A stretch of 41,325 nt of DNA from Holophagaceae bacterium (GCA_003165415.1 PLUC01000049.1:155-41479); one strand, 5' to 3'; shown: positions 32,502-41,276, counted from the first letter of the stretch. Notes: generated by a model from the letters alone, not told the origin. A program made the numbers and translations.

Positions 32502-32518
32502 GAATGTATGATCATTCA
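32501..32518 (+). promoter_or_regulatory. Palindrome with a -10-like core before bacteriohemerythrin
   Basis: TGAATG (32501-32506) and CATTCA (32513-32518) form a perfect inverted repeat around TATGAT (32507-32512), which could be a -10 box. The start codon is at 32536, with GAGGA (32526-32530) before it. A protein bound here would cover the promoter core. No -35 is seen. Confidence 0.4.
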
Positions 32519-32535
32519 CGATCCCGAGGATATTC

Positions 32536-32973
32536 GTGCCACTGGTTTGGAACTCCGAACTTGCCACCGGCAACCGCCCTATCGATGAACAGCACCGGCG
32601 GTTGTTCCAGTTGTTCAACGACCTCGACGGGGCCGTGGGCCGGGACCGCGGCGAGCGGGAGGTGAGCCGGACGATCACCGCCCTTTCGGTCTACGTGGTG
32701 GCGCATTTCCAGATGGAAGAGGACCTCATGCGCCAGGGCGGCTATCCTGGTCTGGCCACCCACCAGGTGGCCCATCAGCTCATGAAGATCCAGGTGGAGG
32801 ACATGGTGGACCAGTACGAATCCATGCGGCGCGATCCCGTCCGGGTGATGCGGGTCCTGGAGCAGTGGCTGGTGGAGCATGTGCAGAAGGAAGACCGCGC
32901 CATGGCCCAGTGGCTGTTCGCACCGTGGGACCCCGCCGGACCAGGCGCCCGTGCGGGGCACAAGCAGCCCTAA
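32536..32973 (+). CDS. Bacteriohemerythrin
   Basis: 145 residues from GTG 32536 (GAGGA 5 nt upstream). Single-domain hemerythrins bind O2 at a di-iron centre. The signature NSELATGNRPIDEQHRRLF is followed by a HFQMEEDLM motif, a THQVAH motif and a C-terminal HVQKEDRAM motif. These supply the usual His/Glu/Asp ligands of a four-helix bundle. It may store or sense oxygen, useful in microaerobic or metal-reducing habits. The stop codon lies inside the first arm of the hairpin at 32963-32999. Confidence 0.9.
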   Translation: MPLVWNSELATGNRPIDEQHRRLFQLFNDLDGAVGRDRGEREVSRTITALSVYVVAHFQMEEDLMRQGGYPGLATHQVAHQLMKIQVEDMVDQYESMRRDPVRVMRVLEQWLVEHVQKEDRAMAQWLFAPWDPAGPGARAGHKQP

Positions 32974-32999
32974 GTGGAGCAAGCTCCGCAAGGGCTGCT
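32963..32999. repeat. Stop-overlapping hairpin (repeat-family type)
   Basis: AGCAGCCCT (32963-32971) pairs with AGGGCTGCT (32991-32999). Inside, GGAGC (32976-32980) pairs with GCTCC (32983-32987) around AA. The TAA stop of the bacteriohemerythrin gene (32971-32973) is part of the structure. No U-run. The core equals that of the 14837 hairpin. Confidence 0.55.
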
Positions 33000-33031
33000 A
33001 GCCTTCCAGGATGACTCCAGGAGTTGACCCG

Positions 33032-33487
33032 ATGGTCCCTGAAAAAGTGCGGAAAGTGATCGACGCCCACGGGCTCGAAGTCCTGGAATACGAGCCGGGC
33101 AGCACGCCCACGGCCGAAATGGCCGCCCGCCGCCTGGGGGTGGAGGTGGCCCGCATCGCCAAGTCGCTTCTCTTCAAGAGCAAGGCCGGAACCTTCGTGC
33201 TGGTGGTGTGCCCCGGGGACAAGCGCATCCCCTCCGGCGTGCTCAAGCGGCTCATCGGCTCCAAGGTGTCCATGACCGACGCCGATGAAACCGAACGGGT
33301 CACCGGCTTCCGGCCCGGCGGGGTCTGCCCGTTCGGCCTGAAGGGCATCGAGATCCTCCTGGACCAGGACCTGGGCCTGTACGAGACGGTGTTTCCCGCC
33401 GCCGGCAACGACGCCACCGGTGTGCGCACCACCCTGGCGCAGCTGGCCCAGGTCACCGGCGGCCGGATTGTGGCCTTCAAGGACTAG
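33032..33487 (+). CDS. YbaK/EbsC-family aminoacyl-tRNA deacylase
   Basis: 151 residues from ATG 33032, with CCAGGAG 8 nt upstream; an ATG seven codons earlier is less likely. YbaK/EbsC proteins hydrolyse mischarged aminoacyl-tRNAs such as Cys- or Ala-tRNA(Pro). The fold's signatures are present: TAEMAARRLGVEVARIAKSLLFKS (with the conserved KS/LLF block), LVVCPGDKRI, and the end motif GFRPGGVCPFGL followed by DLGLYETVFPAAGN. Precise tRNA specificity cannot be assigned. Its stop is immediately followed by the hairpin at 33488. Confidence 0.9.
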   Translation: MVPEKVRKVIDAHGLEVLEYEPGSTPTAEMAARRLGVEVARIAKSLLFKSKAGTFVLVVCPGDKRIPSGVLKRLIGSKVSMTDADETERVTGFRPGGVCPFGLKGIEILLDQDLGLYETVFPAAGNDATGVRTTLAQLAQVTGGRIVAFKD

Positions 33488-33520
33488 ACTTCATGACCGG
33501 GCTCCGCCCGGGCATGAAGT
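33488..33520. repeat. Long hairpin after the ybaK-type gene
   Basis: ACTTCATG (33488-33495) pairs with CATGAAGT (33513-33520), and CCGGGC (33497-33502) with GCCCGG (33506-33511) around TCC; one mismatch. It begins right after the TAG stop. No U-run. A second, looser stem (GGGGGAC 33530-33536 with GTCCCCC 33562-33568) follows in the same gap. Together they fill the 129 bp to the next gene. Confidence 0.55.
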
Positions 33521-33616
33521 GGGGGTGCGGGGGGACGGAGAGCGAACGGAGTGAGCGCGCGGTCCCCCTGCAGTCATATTAGGGTGATAGACTTGGAGTT
33601 CGTCCAAGGATCGCCC

Positions 33617-33871
33617 GTGTCCGAACCCTGCTGCGACCACCACCATGAACCCGCCCCGGCCGCCCGTCCCATGTCCGGGATCGTGCGCTTCGTGGCCTGG
33701 TTCGTGGCCTTCTCGGGGCTGTACGCCATGAGCGCGGTCTGCCCCTTCTGCGGCCGGGCGGGGTGCCCCGTGGGCTCCGCCAGCGCCGGGTTGGTGGGCT
33801 TGGCGTTTGCCTCGCTCATGCAGTGGGGGCGGGCCTGCAGGAGCTTCCTGGCGCGGGCCGTCCGGCGCTGA
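33617..33871 (+). CDS. Small membrane protein with Cys/His clusters
   Basis: 84 residues from GTG 33617; AAGGA (33606-33610) is 6 nt upstream. N-terminal CCDHHHEP is followed by a TM helix (about 21-40, IVRFVAWFVAFSGLYAMSAV), a CPFCGRAGCPVG loop, and a second hydrophobic segment (ASAGLVGLAFASLMQWG). The paired Cys motif and the CC/HHH start suggest metal binding or disulfides. No family recognised. It overlaps the amidase start by one base (TGATG), so it is probably co-translated with it. Confidence 0.6.
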   Translation: MSEPCCDHHHEPAPAARPMSGIVRFVAWFVAFSGLYAMSAVCPFCGRAGCPVGSASAGLVGLAFASLMQWGRACRSFLARAVRR

Positions 33872-35097
33872 TGGAGCCCCTGCGCTGCGACGGAAGGCGC
33901 CTGATGGGCCGGCTTGACCAGCTGGGCGCCGTGGGCCGGCTGGAGGACGGCTCCTGCTGCCGGCTGGCGCTCACCGACGAGGACCGCCAGGGGCGGGACC
34001 TGGTGGTGTCCTGGATGCGCGAGCTGGGGCTGGAGGTGCGGGTGGACCGGGTCGGCAACCTCATCGGCCTGCGCCGGGGGAGCGAAGATCTGCCGCCGGT
34101 CATGACCGGCTCGCACATCGACACCGTGGCCACCGGCGGCCCGTTCGACGGCTGCCTGGGGGTGCTGGCGGGGCTGGAGGTGGTCCAGGTGCTGAACGAG
34201 CACGGGGTCACCACCCGCCGGCCGCTGGCGGTGGCGGTGTTCACCAACGAGGAAGGGGTGCGGTTCCAGCCGGACATGGCCGGGTCCCTGGTCTACGCCG
34301 GCGGCCTGCCGGTGGCGGAGGCCCTGGCGCTGGTGGGCATCGACGGCCGCCGCTTCGGCGCCGAACTGGAGCGGATCGGCTATGCCGGCACCTTGGAGCC
34401 CGGCGCCATCGTGCCCCACGCCTTCGTGGAACTGCACATCGAGCAGGGGCCGATCCTGGACCAGGAGGGCGAGGCCCTGGGCGCGGTGGCCAACCTGCAG
34501 GGCATCTCCTGGACGGAAGTGACCCTCCACGGCCGCGCCAACCACGCCGGCACCACCCCCATGGGCCTGCGCCGGGACGCGGGCCACGGCGCCGCCCGCC
34601 TGGCCTGCTTCGTGCACGACCTGGCCCAGGAGCTGGGCGGGGTGGGCACGGTGGGGTCCCTGCGGCTGGCCCCCAACCTGATCAACGTGATCGCCCGGGA
34701 AGCCGTGGCCACCGTGGACCTGCGCCACGCCGACGAACAGGTCCTGGCCGCAGCGGAACGCCGGCTGGAGGCCTTCCTCCAGGACCTGCGGGCCCAAGGG
34801 CTGGGCGTGGAGACCCGGCGCCTGGCGCGCACCGAGCCGGTGGTGTTCGATCCGGGCACGGTCCGGGTGATCGAACAGGCCGCCGCGTCCCTGGGCCAGC
34901 GGATCCGGCCCATGACCTCCGGCGCCGGCCAGGACGCCCAGATGCTGGCCCGGATCTGCCCCGCGGCCATGATCTTCGTGCCCAGCCAAGGGGGTGTCAG
35001 CCACAACCCCGCCGAGCGCACCGACCCGCGGCACGTGCAGCTGGGCGCCGACGTCTTGCTGCGGACCCTGCTCACCCTGGCCGAAGAAAGGCCCTAA
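33871..35097 (+). CDS. M20-family amidase, hydantoinase/carbamoylase type
   Basis: 408 residues. Enzymes of this group (N-carbamoyl-L-amino-acid hydrolase, allantoate or ureidoglycolate amidohydrolase, beta-ureidopropionase) cleave carbamoyl or ureido amides with two metals. Metal-site motifs are TGSHIDTVATGGPFDG, FTNEEGVRF and ELHIEQGP, with the final His in GGVSHNPAE. The dimerisation/lid domain contains LHGRANHAGTTPMGLRRDA. Substrate is not certain. The start overlaps the stop of the small Cys/His membrane protein. The 3' end overlaps the convergent HAD gene. Confidence 0.9.
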   Translation: MEPLRCDGRRLMGRLDQLGAVGRLEDGSCCRLALTDEDRQGRDLVVSWMRELGLEVRVDRVGNLIGLRRGSEDLPPVMTGSHIDTVATGGPFDGCLGVLAGLEVVQVLNEHGVTTRRPLAVAVFTNEEGVRFQPDMAGSLVYAGGLPVAEALALVGIDGRRFGAELERIGYAGTLEPGAIVPHAFVELHIEQGPILDQEGEALGAVANLQGISWTEVTLHGRANHAGTTPMGLRRDAGHGAARLACFVHDLAQELGGVGTVGSLRLAPNLINVIAREAVATVDLRHADEQVLAAAERRLEAFLQDLRAQGLGVETRRLARTEPVVFDPGTVRVIEQAAASLGQRIRPMTSGAGQDAQMLARICPAAMIFVPSQGGVSHNPAERTDPRHVQLGADVLLRTLLTLAEERP

Positions 35098-35861
35098 TAC
35101 CCTCCCAGATCCTCCACCACCAGCGCCGGCTGCCGCTCCAGGGCGGCCAGATCGGCACGGCGGGCCTCGCCGCTCAGCACCAGGATGAAATCGATGCCCG
35201 CGTTGTCGGCCAGCACCTTGTCGGTGCTGAGGCGGTCCCCGACCATCACCATCTCCTCCGGCCGGAAGCGCCTGAGCAGAGGCGCCAGGATGGCCGGGTC
35301 GGGCTTGCCGAACACCCGCTCCGGCAGTCTCCCGGTGGCCGCCTCGTAGAGCTTGACGAAGCTGCCGGTGTCCGGCAGCGGCCCCCTGGCCGAGGGACAT
35401 ATCAGGTCGGGGTGGGTGGAGAGGAAGCGCACCCCGGGGCGCTGCAGCAGCAGACAGGAGGCCGCCAGCTTGGCATAGCTCAGCTGGGTGTCGTAGGCGA
35501 GCACCACCGCCTGGCATGCTCCGCCCGCGGTGAACACCACCCCCGGCAGCCGTTCCCGCAGGAAGGCCCGGAAGCTGGCGTTGCCCACCGGATAGAGACG
35601 GCGGATCCCCTGTTCCTTCAGGTGCTCCACCAGCGGCAGCAGCGGCGACAGGATGCGCTCCACCCCGGCCTCCAGCCCGAGCCGCGCCAGCTTCCCGGCA
35701 TAGTCGGCGAGGTTCCTGGAGGTGTTGTTGGTGAGGAAGAAGATCTCCTTCCGGCCCAGGTTGCGCTTGATGAAGTCGACGGTGCCCTGGATGGGCCGGT
35801 CCCCGAGGTAGACCGTCCCGTCCAGGTCGAAAATGAAGCAGGTCTTGCCGTTCAAATCCAT
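35094..35861 (-). CDS. HAD-IIA family phosphatase (NagD/glycerol-phosphate phosphatase-like)
   Basis: 255 residues. The HAD motifs are FIFDLDGTVYLG (motif I, nucleophile Asp), FLTNNTS (II), the Lys of FGKPDPAIL (III) and MVGDRLSTDKVLADNAG (IV). A C2-type cap lies between II and III. The group dephosphorylates phosphoglycolate, glycerol-phosphate or sugar phosphates. Location 31 bp after glpD on the same strand points to a glycerol-phosphate-linked role, perhaps detoxification, by inference. Confidence 0.88.
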   Translation of the reverse strand: MDLNGKTCFIFDLDGTVYLGDRPIQGTVDFIKRNLGRKEIFFLTNNTSRNLADYAGKLARLGLEAGVERILSPLLPLVEHLKEQGIRRLYPVGNASFRAFLRERLPGVVFTAGGACQAVVLAYDTQLSYAKLAASCLLLQRPGVRFLSTHPDLICPSARGPLPDTGSFVKLYEAATGRLPERVFGKPDPAILAPLLRRFRPEEMVMVGDRLSTDKVLADNAGIDFILVLSGEARRADLAALERQPALVVEDLGGY

Positions 35862-35892
35862 GTGGTTGTGGCTCCCTTCCCCGAGCCGGTTC

Positions 35893-37506
35893 TCAGATGG
35901 CCACCGTCAGCCGCCGCATGCTGTTCGAGAATTCTTCATGACAGCGCCCCTGATCCCAACCCCGCTCCGCCGCCATCAGCTCCACCACCCGCGGCAGGGC
36001 GGCCCGGGCGGCAGCGTTGTCCAGCAGGCCCAGGGGCAGCCGCCGGATCAGCACGTCGGCGGCGCGCTCGGCGAACTCGTGGCGGGCGGCGTAGACCACC
36101 TCCGCTTCAATGAATGGATGCGCCGGATGCAGGCGGGCGCCCAGGCCGGACTGGGCCAGGCCCGCCACCCGCGCCGCCTGGTCGCCGAACGCGTGGTGCA
36201 GGTGCCGCGCCACATCCGCAGCGAGGCCATGGTGCTTGACCAGGTTCCCTTCATTGGCCGGATCGAACTGTTCGGCGCCCACCAGGCGCAGGTTGCCGGT
36301 CTGGCAGGTCCGCGCAGGTCGGCAGCCGAACTGCTGGATGGCCTGGTCCACCGCCTCTTCGGCCATCCTGCGGTAGGAGGTCCACTTGCCGCCGGCCACC
36401 GTCAGCAGACCCGAAGGGCTCACCTGGATCAGGTGCTCGCGCACCAGTTGGGCGGTGTTCTGGGTTTCCGGCGCCTTGACCAGCGGGCGCAGGCCCGACC
36501 AGACCGCCGTGACCTCGTCGCGGTCCACGTCGATGTCGAAATACTGGCGGACGTGCTGCAGGAGGTACTCGATGTCGTCTTCCCGGGCCTGGGGGTGGTC
36601 GACGATCTCCGCGGGGTTGTCGGTGGTGCCGATGAGGGCATGCCCCTGCCAGGGCAGGATGAACAGCACCCGGCCGTCCTCGGTCTTGGGGATCATCAGG
36701 CCGGTTTCCGGGGGCACGAAGCGTTCGGGCAGGATGATGTGGACGCCGGAAGAAGCATTCAGGATCGGGGCGGCGCAGGCATCATCCAGCCGTCGCAGGC
36801 TGTCCACGAAAGGACCGGCGGCATTGATGATCCCGCTGGCCCGGAGACTGAATTCCTCGCCGCTGAGCGCGTCGCGCACCCGGGCTCCGCACAGCTTGCC
36901 GCCGGCCTTTTCCAGGGCGACGGCGGCCAAGTGGTTGGCGACCACGGCGCCATGCTGCTGGGCCGTCAGCGCCAGGGTCACGGCCATGCGCGCGTCGTTG
37001 AACTGGGCGTCGTAGTAGACCACGCCGGCCTTCAGCCCTTCCCGCTTGAGCATCGGGAAGCGCCGCAAGGCTTCCTGGCGGCCGACCACGTAGCTGTGCC
37101 CGAGGCCTTTCCTGCCCGCCAGCACGTCGTAGAGGAGCAGGCCGGCGTAGATGTAGGGCACCTCCATCCAGGAGTAGAGCGGCGTGACCAGAGCCAGCGG
37201 GTTGGCCAGGTGCGGCGCGTTCTGCAGCAGGACCCCCCGTTCGAACAGACCTTCCTTGACCAGGTGGTACTGGGCGCGGTTCAGCTTCTTCACCGCCATT
37301 TCCAGATAGCGCACCCCCCCGTGCACCAGCTTGGTGCTGCGGCTGCTGGTGCCTTCGGCGATGTCGTGCTGCTCGATCAGGGCGACCTTCAGGCCCCGGC
37401 TGGCCGCGTCGGCGGCGATCCCGCAGCCGGTCGCCCCGGCGCCTATCACCAGCAGGTCATAGCGGATCTCCTGCCTTAAAGCTTCCAGTCGTTGCACCCT
37501 GTCCAT
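35893..37506 (-). CDS. glpD: FAD-dependent glycerol-3-phosphate dehydrogenase
   Basis: 537 residues from ATG 37506 (AGGAG 8 nt upstream; longer frames upstream lack ribosome sites). It oxidises glycerol-3-phosphate to dihydroxyacetone phosphate and passes electrons to quinone at the membrane. FAD motif YDLLVIGAGATGCGIAADAA is followed by TSSRSTKLVHGGVRYLE, the family signature. INAAGPFVDS, PWQGHALIGTTDNP and LTVAGGKWTSYRRMAEEA are also typical. The C-terminal helical domain (about 400-537) is complete. First gene of a two-gene unit with the HAD phosphatase. Confidence 0.95.
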   Translation of the reverse strand: MDRVQRLEALRQEIRYDLLVIGAGATGCGIAADAASRGLKVALIEQHDIAEGTSSRSTKLVHGGVRYLEMAVKKLNRAQYHLVKEGLFERGVLLQNAPHLANPLALVTPLYSWMEVPYIYAGLLLYDVLAGRKGLGHSYVVGRQEALRRFPMLKREGLKAGVVYYDAQFNDARMAVTLALTAQQHGAVVANHLAAVALEKAGGKLCGARVRDALSGEEFSLRASGIINAAGPFVDSLRRLDDACAAPILNASSGVHIILPERFVPPETGLMIPKTEDGRVLFILPWQGHALIGTTDNPAEIVDHPQAREDDIEYLLQHVRQYFDIDVDRDEVTAVWSGLRPLVKAPETQNTAQLVREHLIQVSPSGLLTVAGGKWTSYRRMAEEAVDQAIQQFGCRPARTCQTGNLRLVGAEQFDPANEGNLVKHHGLAADVARHLHHAFGDQAARVAGLAQSGLGARLHPAHPFIEAEVVYAARHEFAERAADVLIRRLPLGLLDNAAARAALPRVVELMAAERGWDQGRCHEEFSNSMRRLTVAI

Positions 37507-37678
37507 GCGGCAAAGCTCCTGTTCAGCACGCTCCGGAATCGGAACGAAAAAAAACGGTAGAACCATTTTCCTTGGCTCTCCCGTCCTGTGCCGTTGCCTA
37601 GGATATCGTAGCACCGCCGTCACATGGATATCATGGCGCGGGCGTAAGCTTCGGGATCGTCCCCCCTGGAGGGCCCGC

Positions 37679-38178
37679 ATGGCTTTGGCTTTGCAAGAAT
37701 CATTTTTGACACTCAAACCGCTGCCGCGCGGCTGGGTGCTCCGGCCGCGCCGCCGCGAGGACCTGCCGGCGGTGGTGGAGCTCATGGAACGGGTCTACAT
37801 CGCGCCCCACGGCCCGGAGGCGGTTCCCTGGCCACCCATGATCCGGCCGGCGACGCCTTCTACGGGGTCGACCTCGCGGTGGAACCCGCCTTCCGCGGCC
37901 TGGGCCTGGCCCGCCAACTCTACGCGGCCCGCATCGCCCTCGCCCTTGGCCAGGGCTGCCGCCGCTTCGTGGCGGGCGCCCGCATTCCCGGCTACCACCT
38001 GGCCATGGACCTCCTTTCCCCGGAAAGGTACCTCGAGCTGGTAGAGCGGAAGGTCATCTACGATCCGACCCTGTCCACCCAGCTCCGCTGCGGCTTCAGC
38101 CTGAGGGGCCTCCTGCCGAACTACATCTTCGACCCCGAGAGCATGAACTGCGCCGCCCTCATCGTCATGGAGTTCTGA
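37679..38178 (+). pseudogene. Decayed GNAT-family acetyltransferase gene
   Basis: Two frames carry one former gene. From ATG 37679 the start LKPLPRGWVLRPRRREDLPA and VVELMERVYIAPHGP is a normal GNAT N-terminus. At about 37820-37834 the reading frame shifts, and the rest continues in another frame with HDPAGDAFYGVDLAVEP and the acetyl-CoA-binding block FRGLGLARQLYAARI, ending VMEF. The middle of the domain (roughly 70 residues by comparison with family architecture) is missing at the junction. Known relatives are GNAT proteins coupled or fused to a nitrilase, matching the next pseudogene. A translated product would lack the fold core. Confidence 0.78.
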
Positions 38179-38642
38179 TGCGATTCTCCGCGCCCACTCC
38201 CGTGATGTCCCGGCCGGTCCGGGTCTGCGCCGTGCAGTATGCCCTGCGCGCCATCTCCAGCTTCGAGGACTTCGCGCGGTTCGCGGAATCCTACGTGGAT
38301 GTGGGCGATGACTACGACGCCGATCTCATCGTGTTTCCGGAATTGCTCGGGGCCCAGCTGCTGGGCCTCGTGAGCGGGGAGGGGGAGCCGGCCGACCTGA
38401 TGCGGCGGCTGGCCATCGAGCAAGTGGAGGCCTTCGATGCCTTGTTCTGCCGGCTGGCGACCGAGTACGAGCGCATCATCGTCGCCGGCACCATGCCCCG
38501 CTTCGACGGGATACGCCTCCTGAACGTCTCTTCCGTCTATTTTCCGGACTTCGAGCCGCTGCACCAGGCCAAGCTGCACCTGACCCCCTGCTGCGCATCG
38601 GCATCCACTGATCAAAGCTTCGGCCCGCAACCGGCAACTTGA
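38178..38642 (+). pseudogene. Truncated carbon-nitrogen hydrolase (nitrilase superfamily)
   Basis: Start overlaps the GNAT remnant's stop (TGATG). The N-terminal nitrilase half is clear: VRVCAVQYALRAISSF, DADLIVFPELLGAQLLG (catalytic Glu), IIVAGTMPRFDG and LHQAKLHLTP (catalytic Lys). Homology then stops near 38590 and the frame ends in unrelated residues. The catalytic Cys region and the last third or more are missing, so the Glu-Lys-Cys triad is incomplete. The 3' end collides with the hybrid kinase gene on the other strand, which marks the break point. Confidence 0.8.
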
Positions 38643-41140
38643 AGTAGGTGCCCTCGTAGATCTTCAAAGCTGAAGGGCTTGGACACCAGGGTCACAAAGG
38701 GATGGGCGGCGACCAGGTCCAGCGCCTCCTGGTCCGCCCGACCCGTCGCAAGGAGAACGGGCACGGTAGGGCAGAGGCCGCGAAGTCGGGGGAGGGTGCC
38801 CTTGCCCCCCAGCCCGGGCATGTTCATGTCGAGGATCACGACATCGGGTTGAAACCCCTGCTCAATCAGGTCGATGGCGGCTTCCCCGTCCAGGGTGGAG
38901 GTGACGGTGTGGCCGAGGGCCTCCACCAACATCCGCGTGGACCTCTGGATCAACTCGTCATCGTCTACCAGAAGCACCTGGATGGCGCGCCCCTTTACGT
39001 CCGGGCGAACGGGAGCTTCCAACTCGGGCCTCGGGGCCCGGACCGTCGTGGCAGGGAAGGTCATCGTCACCCGGGTTCCCCGGTCCGGTGCGCTATGGAT
39101 CTCCAGGTGCCCACCATGGGCATTCACGGTGGTGAACACAAGGGAAAGGCCGAGACCGGTACCCTTGCCAACAGCCTTGGTCGTGAAGAAGGGGTCCATG
39201 GCCCGGTCCAGCACCTCCCCGGTCATGCCGCTGCCGTTGTCTTCCACGGCGACCTCGACCTGGTCCAAACCCAGGTTGCGGGTGCGGAAGGTGAGGGTTC
39301 CACCGTCGCTCATGGCGTCCACAGCGTTCACGCAGAGGTTCATGATGGCATGGGTCAGCGCGCTGTCATCGCCGAGGATGGGGCGGAGGTCCGGGGAGAG
39401 ATCCATTTCCAGGTGCAATTTGGCCAGGGTCGTGCGCTCCAGGAGGCGGACTTCCTCCAGGATCAGGGCGTTCAGGTTCAACCCGTGGTATTCGCTGGAG
39501 GTCTGGTGCGAAAAGGCCAGCAGGCGCTTGACCATGTCGCCACCCCGGGTTGCTGCTGCACAGATCGTCTTCAGGGAGGAATAGAGGGGGTTGTCCCTGG
39601 GCAGGCTGGCCAGGTGGGCTGAGGACAAACCCAGAATGGCTCCCAGGACGTTGTTCATGTCGTGGGCGACCCCCCCCGCAAGTCGGCCCATGCTTTCCAT
39701 CCTTTGCATATGCTCGACTTCGGCCTTCAGGCGCTTGCGCTCGGTGATGTCCCGCACGGCCACGATCAGCCTTCCGTGACCATTGATGGTCGCCTTGCGC
39801 ATGTTCACTTCCACCCAGAATAAATGGCCGGAACGGTTCTTGCATAGCCACTCGAAAACTTGGGGTGAACCTTCAGCAGCCTTGTGGATCCACCCCAGGG
39901 CATCCGCCTGGGTGTGCGGGGGGATGCCGCTGCTTATGCCCTCCACGGGCATGGCCCGGAGCTGGTCACGGGTATAGCCGAACATCTCGGTTGCGCGCAG
40001 ATTCACATCCAGGATGGCCCCTGACGTCAACTCATGAATAAAGATGGCATCGTTGGTGAAATTGAAGATGGCCTGGAAACTCGATTTTGCCCGGTGGATC
40101 TGGTAGGCGAAGATGCCTGCTGCCAGTACAAACAGCCCGGCAATCCACCGGAGGAGTCCGTAGAAATCCGTCTCCGGTTTAGGTTTGTATAGGAAGCCGT
40201 CCAGGGAGAACCCTTTTCGGAGCATTCCCATGTCCACGAACGTTTCGCCGATGTGCTTCCAGCGCTCAGGGTTCATGTAGCCCATTTCAACCAGGTCGGG
40301 CTGCAGCAGCTGCACCATTTGGCTGGCCTCGAAGAGAAGCTGCGCCCGGTTCCTCCGTTTGGAATACCTGTCCAGGATGAGGTCCGCCATCTCCTCTGGG
40401 TGGGCCATGGCGTATTGCCATCCCTGCATGCTCGCAGCCCTGAACGTCTTGACCGTATCCGGGTGGGCTCGCACTTCCTGTTCGTCGGTGAAGAGGGTAT
40501 CTCCATAAAAATCAATCCCTACGGTCCGGGGGGAGAATACCTGGTAGGGGAATCCGATCTGGTCCAAGGAGTATTGTTCAACCGTCGAGTAGGCCGTCAT
40601 CGCGTCGACCCGGCCTTCGATCAAGTCCTGGACGTTGAAGCTGTGGGGAACCACGACGAACCGGTCTGGGGGGAGTCCCTTTTTTTTAAGAAAGGCGAGG
40701 ATGTCCGCATTGGCGGCACCCAGCATGACTCTCTTGCCCGCCAGGCTCTCCAGATCCTGACCCAGCCTTTGGCGACGGACCAGCAGGACCCCTGGGGAAT
40801 GCTGGAACACCACGCCAAGGGCTTCCACTGGCCTGCCCTCGGCCCGGGCAAGAAGCAGGGTGGCATCGGTGACCCCGAACTGGGCTCGCCCGGAAACCAC
40901 CTCCTCAACCGGATCGATCTCCGGAGCGCCCTCCTTGATGCGCACGTCCAGTCCTGCCGCCCGGTAGTAGCCCTGGGCTTCCGCCGCATAATATCCTGAA
41001 AATTGGAATTGATGATAATACTTGAGTTGAATGGTGACAGGCGTCCCCTCGGCGCTGACTAGGGAGCCCACGAACAACAATCCCCCAAAGAGGGCCAAAC
41101 GCTTTGGCCAATTCAGCCACGAGCAGGGGAACCGGGTCAT
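38612..41140 (-). CDS. NMT1/THI5-like periplasmic sensor hybrid histidine kinase
   Basis: 842 residues from ATG 41140. Signal-like hydrophobic stretch (about 13-31); NMT1/THI5-type substrate-binding domain (about 35-290, with KYYHQFQFSGYYAAEAQGYY and SGRAQFGVTDATLLLA); TM (about 328-347); PAS domain (about 352-467); histidine kinase with H-box GGVAHDMNNVLG (His about 493), N-box NLCVNAVDAM, EDNGSGM and GKGTGLGLS; C-terminal receiver (about 722-832) with VLLVDDDE, phospho-acceptor Asp in VVILDMNMPG (about 771) and Lys in LVSKPF. The binding domain probably senses a thiamine-precursor-like or other small ligand. A TATAGT box (41165-41170) lies 24 nt upstream. The gene looks less GC-rich than neighbours and lies between decayed genes and a tRNA, suggesting acquisition. 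Confidence 0.88.
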   Translation of the reverse strand: MTRFPCSWLNWPKRLALFGGLLFVGSLVSAEGTPVTIQLKYYHQFQFSGYYAAEAQGYYRAAGLDVRIKEGAPEIDPVEEVVSGRAQFGVTDATLLLARAEGRPVEALGVVFQHSPGVLLVRRQRLGQDLESLAGKRVMLGAANADILAFLKKKGLPPDRFVVVPHSFNVQDLIEGRVDAMTAYSTVEQYSLDQIGFPYQVFSPRTVGIDFYGDTLFTDEQEVRAHPDTVKTFRAASMQGWQYAMAHPEEMADLILDRYSKRRNRAQLLFEASQMVQLLQPDLVEMGYMNPERWKHIGETFVDMGMLRKGFSLDGFLYKPKPETDFYGLLRWIAGLFVLAAGIFAYQIHRAKSSFQAIFNFTNDAIFIHELTSGAILDVNLRATEMFGYTRDQLRAMPVEGISSGIPPHTQADALGWIHKAAEGSPQVFEWLCKNRSGHLFWVEVNMRKATINGHGRLIVAVRDITERKRLKAEVEHMQRMESMGRLAGGVAHDMNNVLGAILGLSSAHLASLPRDNPLYSSLKTICAAATRGGDMVKRLLAFSHQTSSEYHGLNLNALILEEVRLLERTTLAKLHLEMDLSPDLRPILGDDSALTHAIMNLCVNAVDAMSDGGTLTFRTRNLGLDQVEVAVEDNGSGMTGEVLDRAMDPFFTTKAVGKGTGLGLSLVFTTVNAHGGHLEIHSAPDRGTRVTMTFPATTVRAPRPELEAPVRPDVKGRAIQVLLVDDDELIQRSTRMLVEALGHTVTSTLDGEAAIDLIEQGFQPDVVILDMNMPGLGGKGTLPRLRGLCPTVPVLLATGRADQEALDLVAAHPFVTLVSKPFSFEDLRGHLLQVAGCGPKL

Positions 41141-41235
41141 GAAACATCCAGGAAGGAGTGCCCGACTATAGCAAGGAATCAAGGAGTCACCCCCCCAGTA
41201 TCCCGGCTGAAAGGGCGATCGTGTGGCGACAATGC

Positions 41236-41261
41236 AAAGGGGCCAACAAGAGATGGCCCTT
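41236..41261 (-). terminator. Terminator downstream of tRNA-Arg
   Basis: On the minus strand AAGGGCCA and TGGCCC-CTT form a stem around a loop of about 8 nt, followed by a short T-run (CCTTTGC). It lies about 15 bp after the tRNA 3' end and fits tRNA transcript termination. Confidence 0.45.
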
Positions 41262-41276
41262 GAGTCTTGCAGTCAT

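Noticed and set aside
33574..35517. 647-residue minus-strand open frame opposite the amidase
   Set aside because: Antisense to the M20 amidase and out of frame with the HAD gene; no recognisable motif.
37601..37634. Two GGATATC copies upstream of the GNAT pseudogene
   Set aside because: The copies are short and contain the self-complementary GATATC; no further copies or promoter relation seen.
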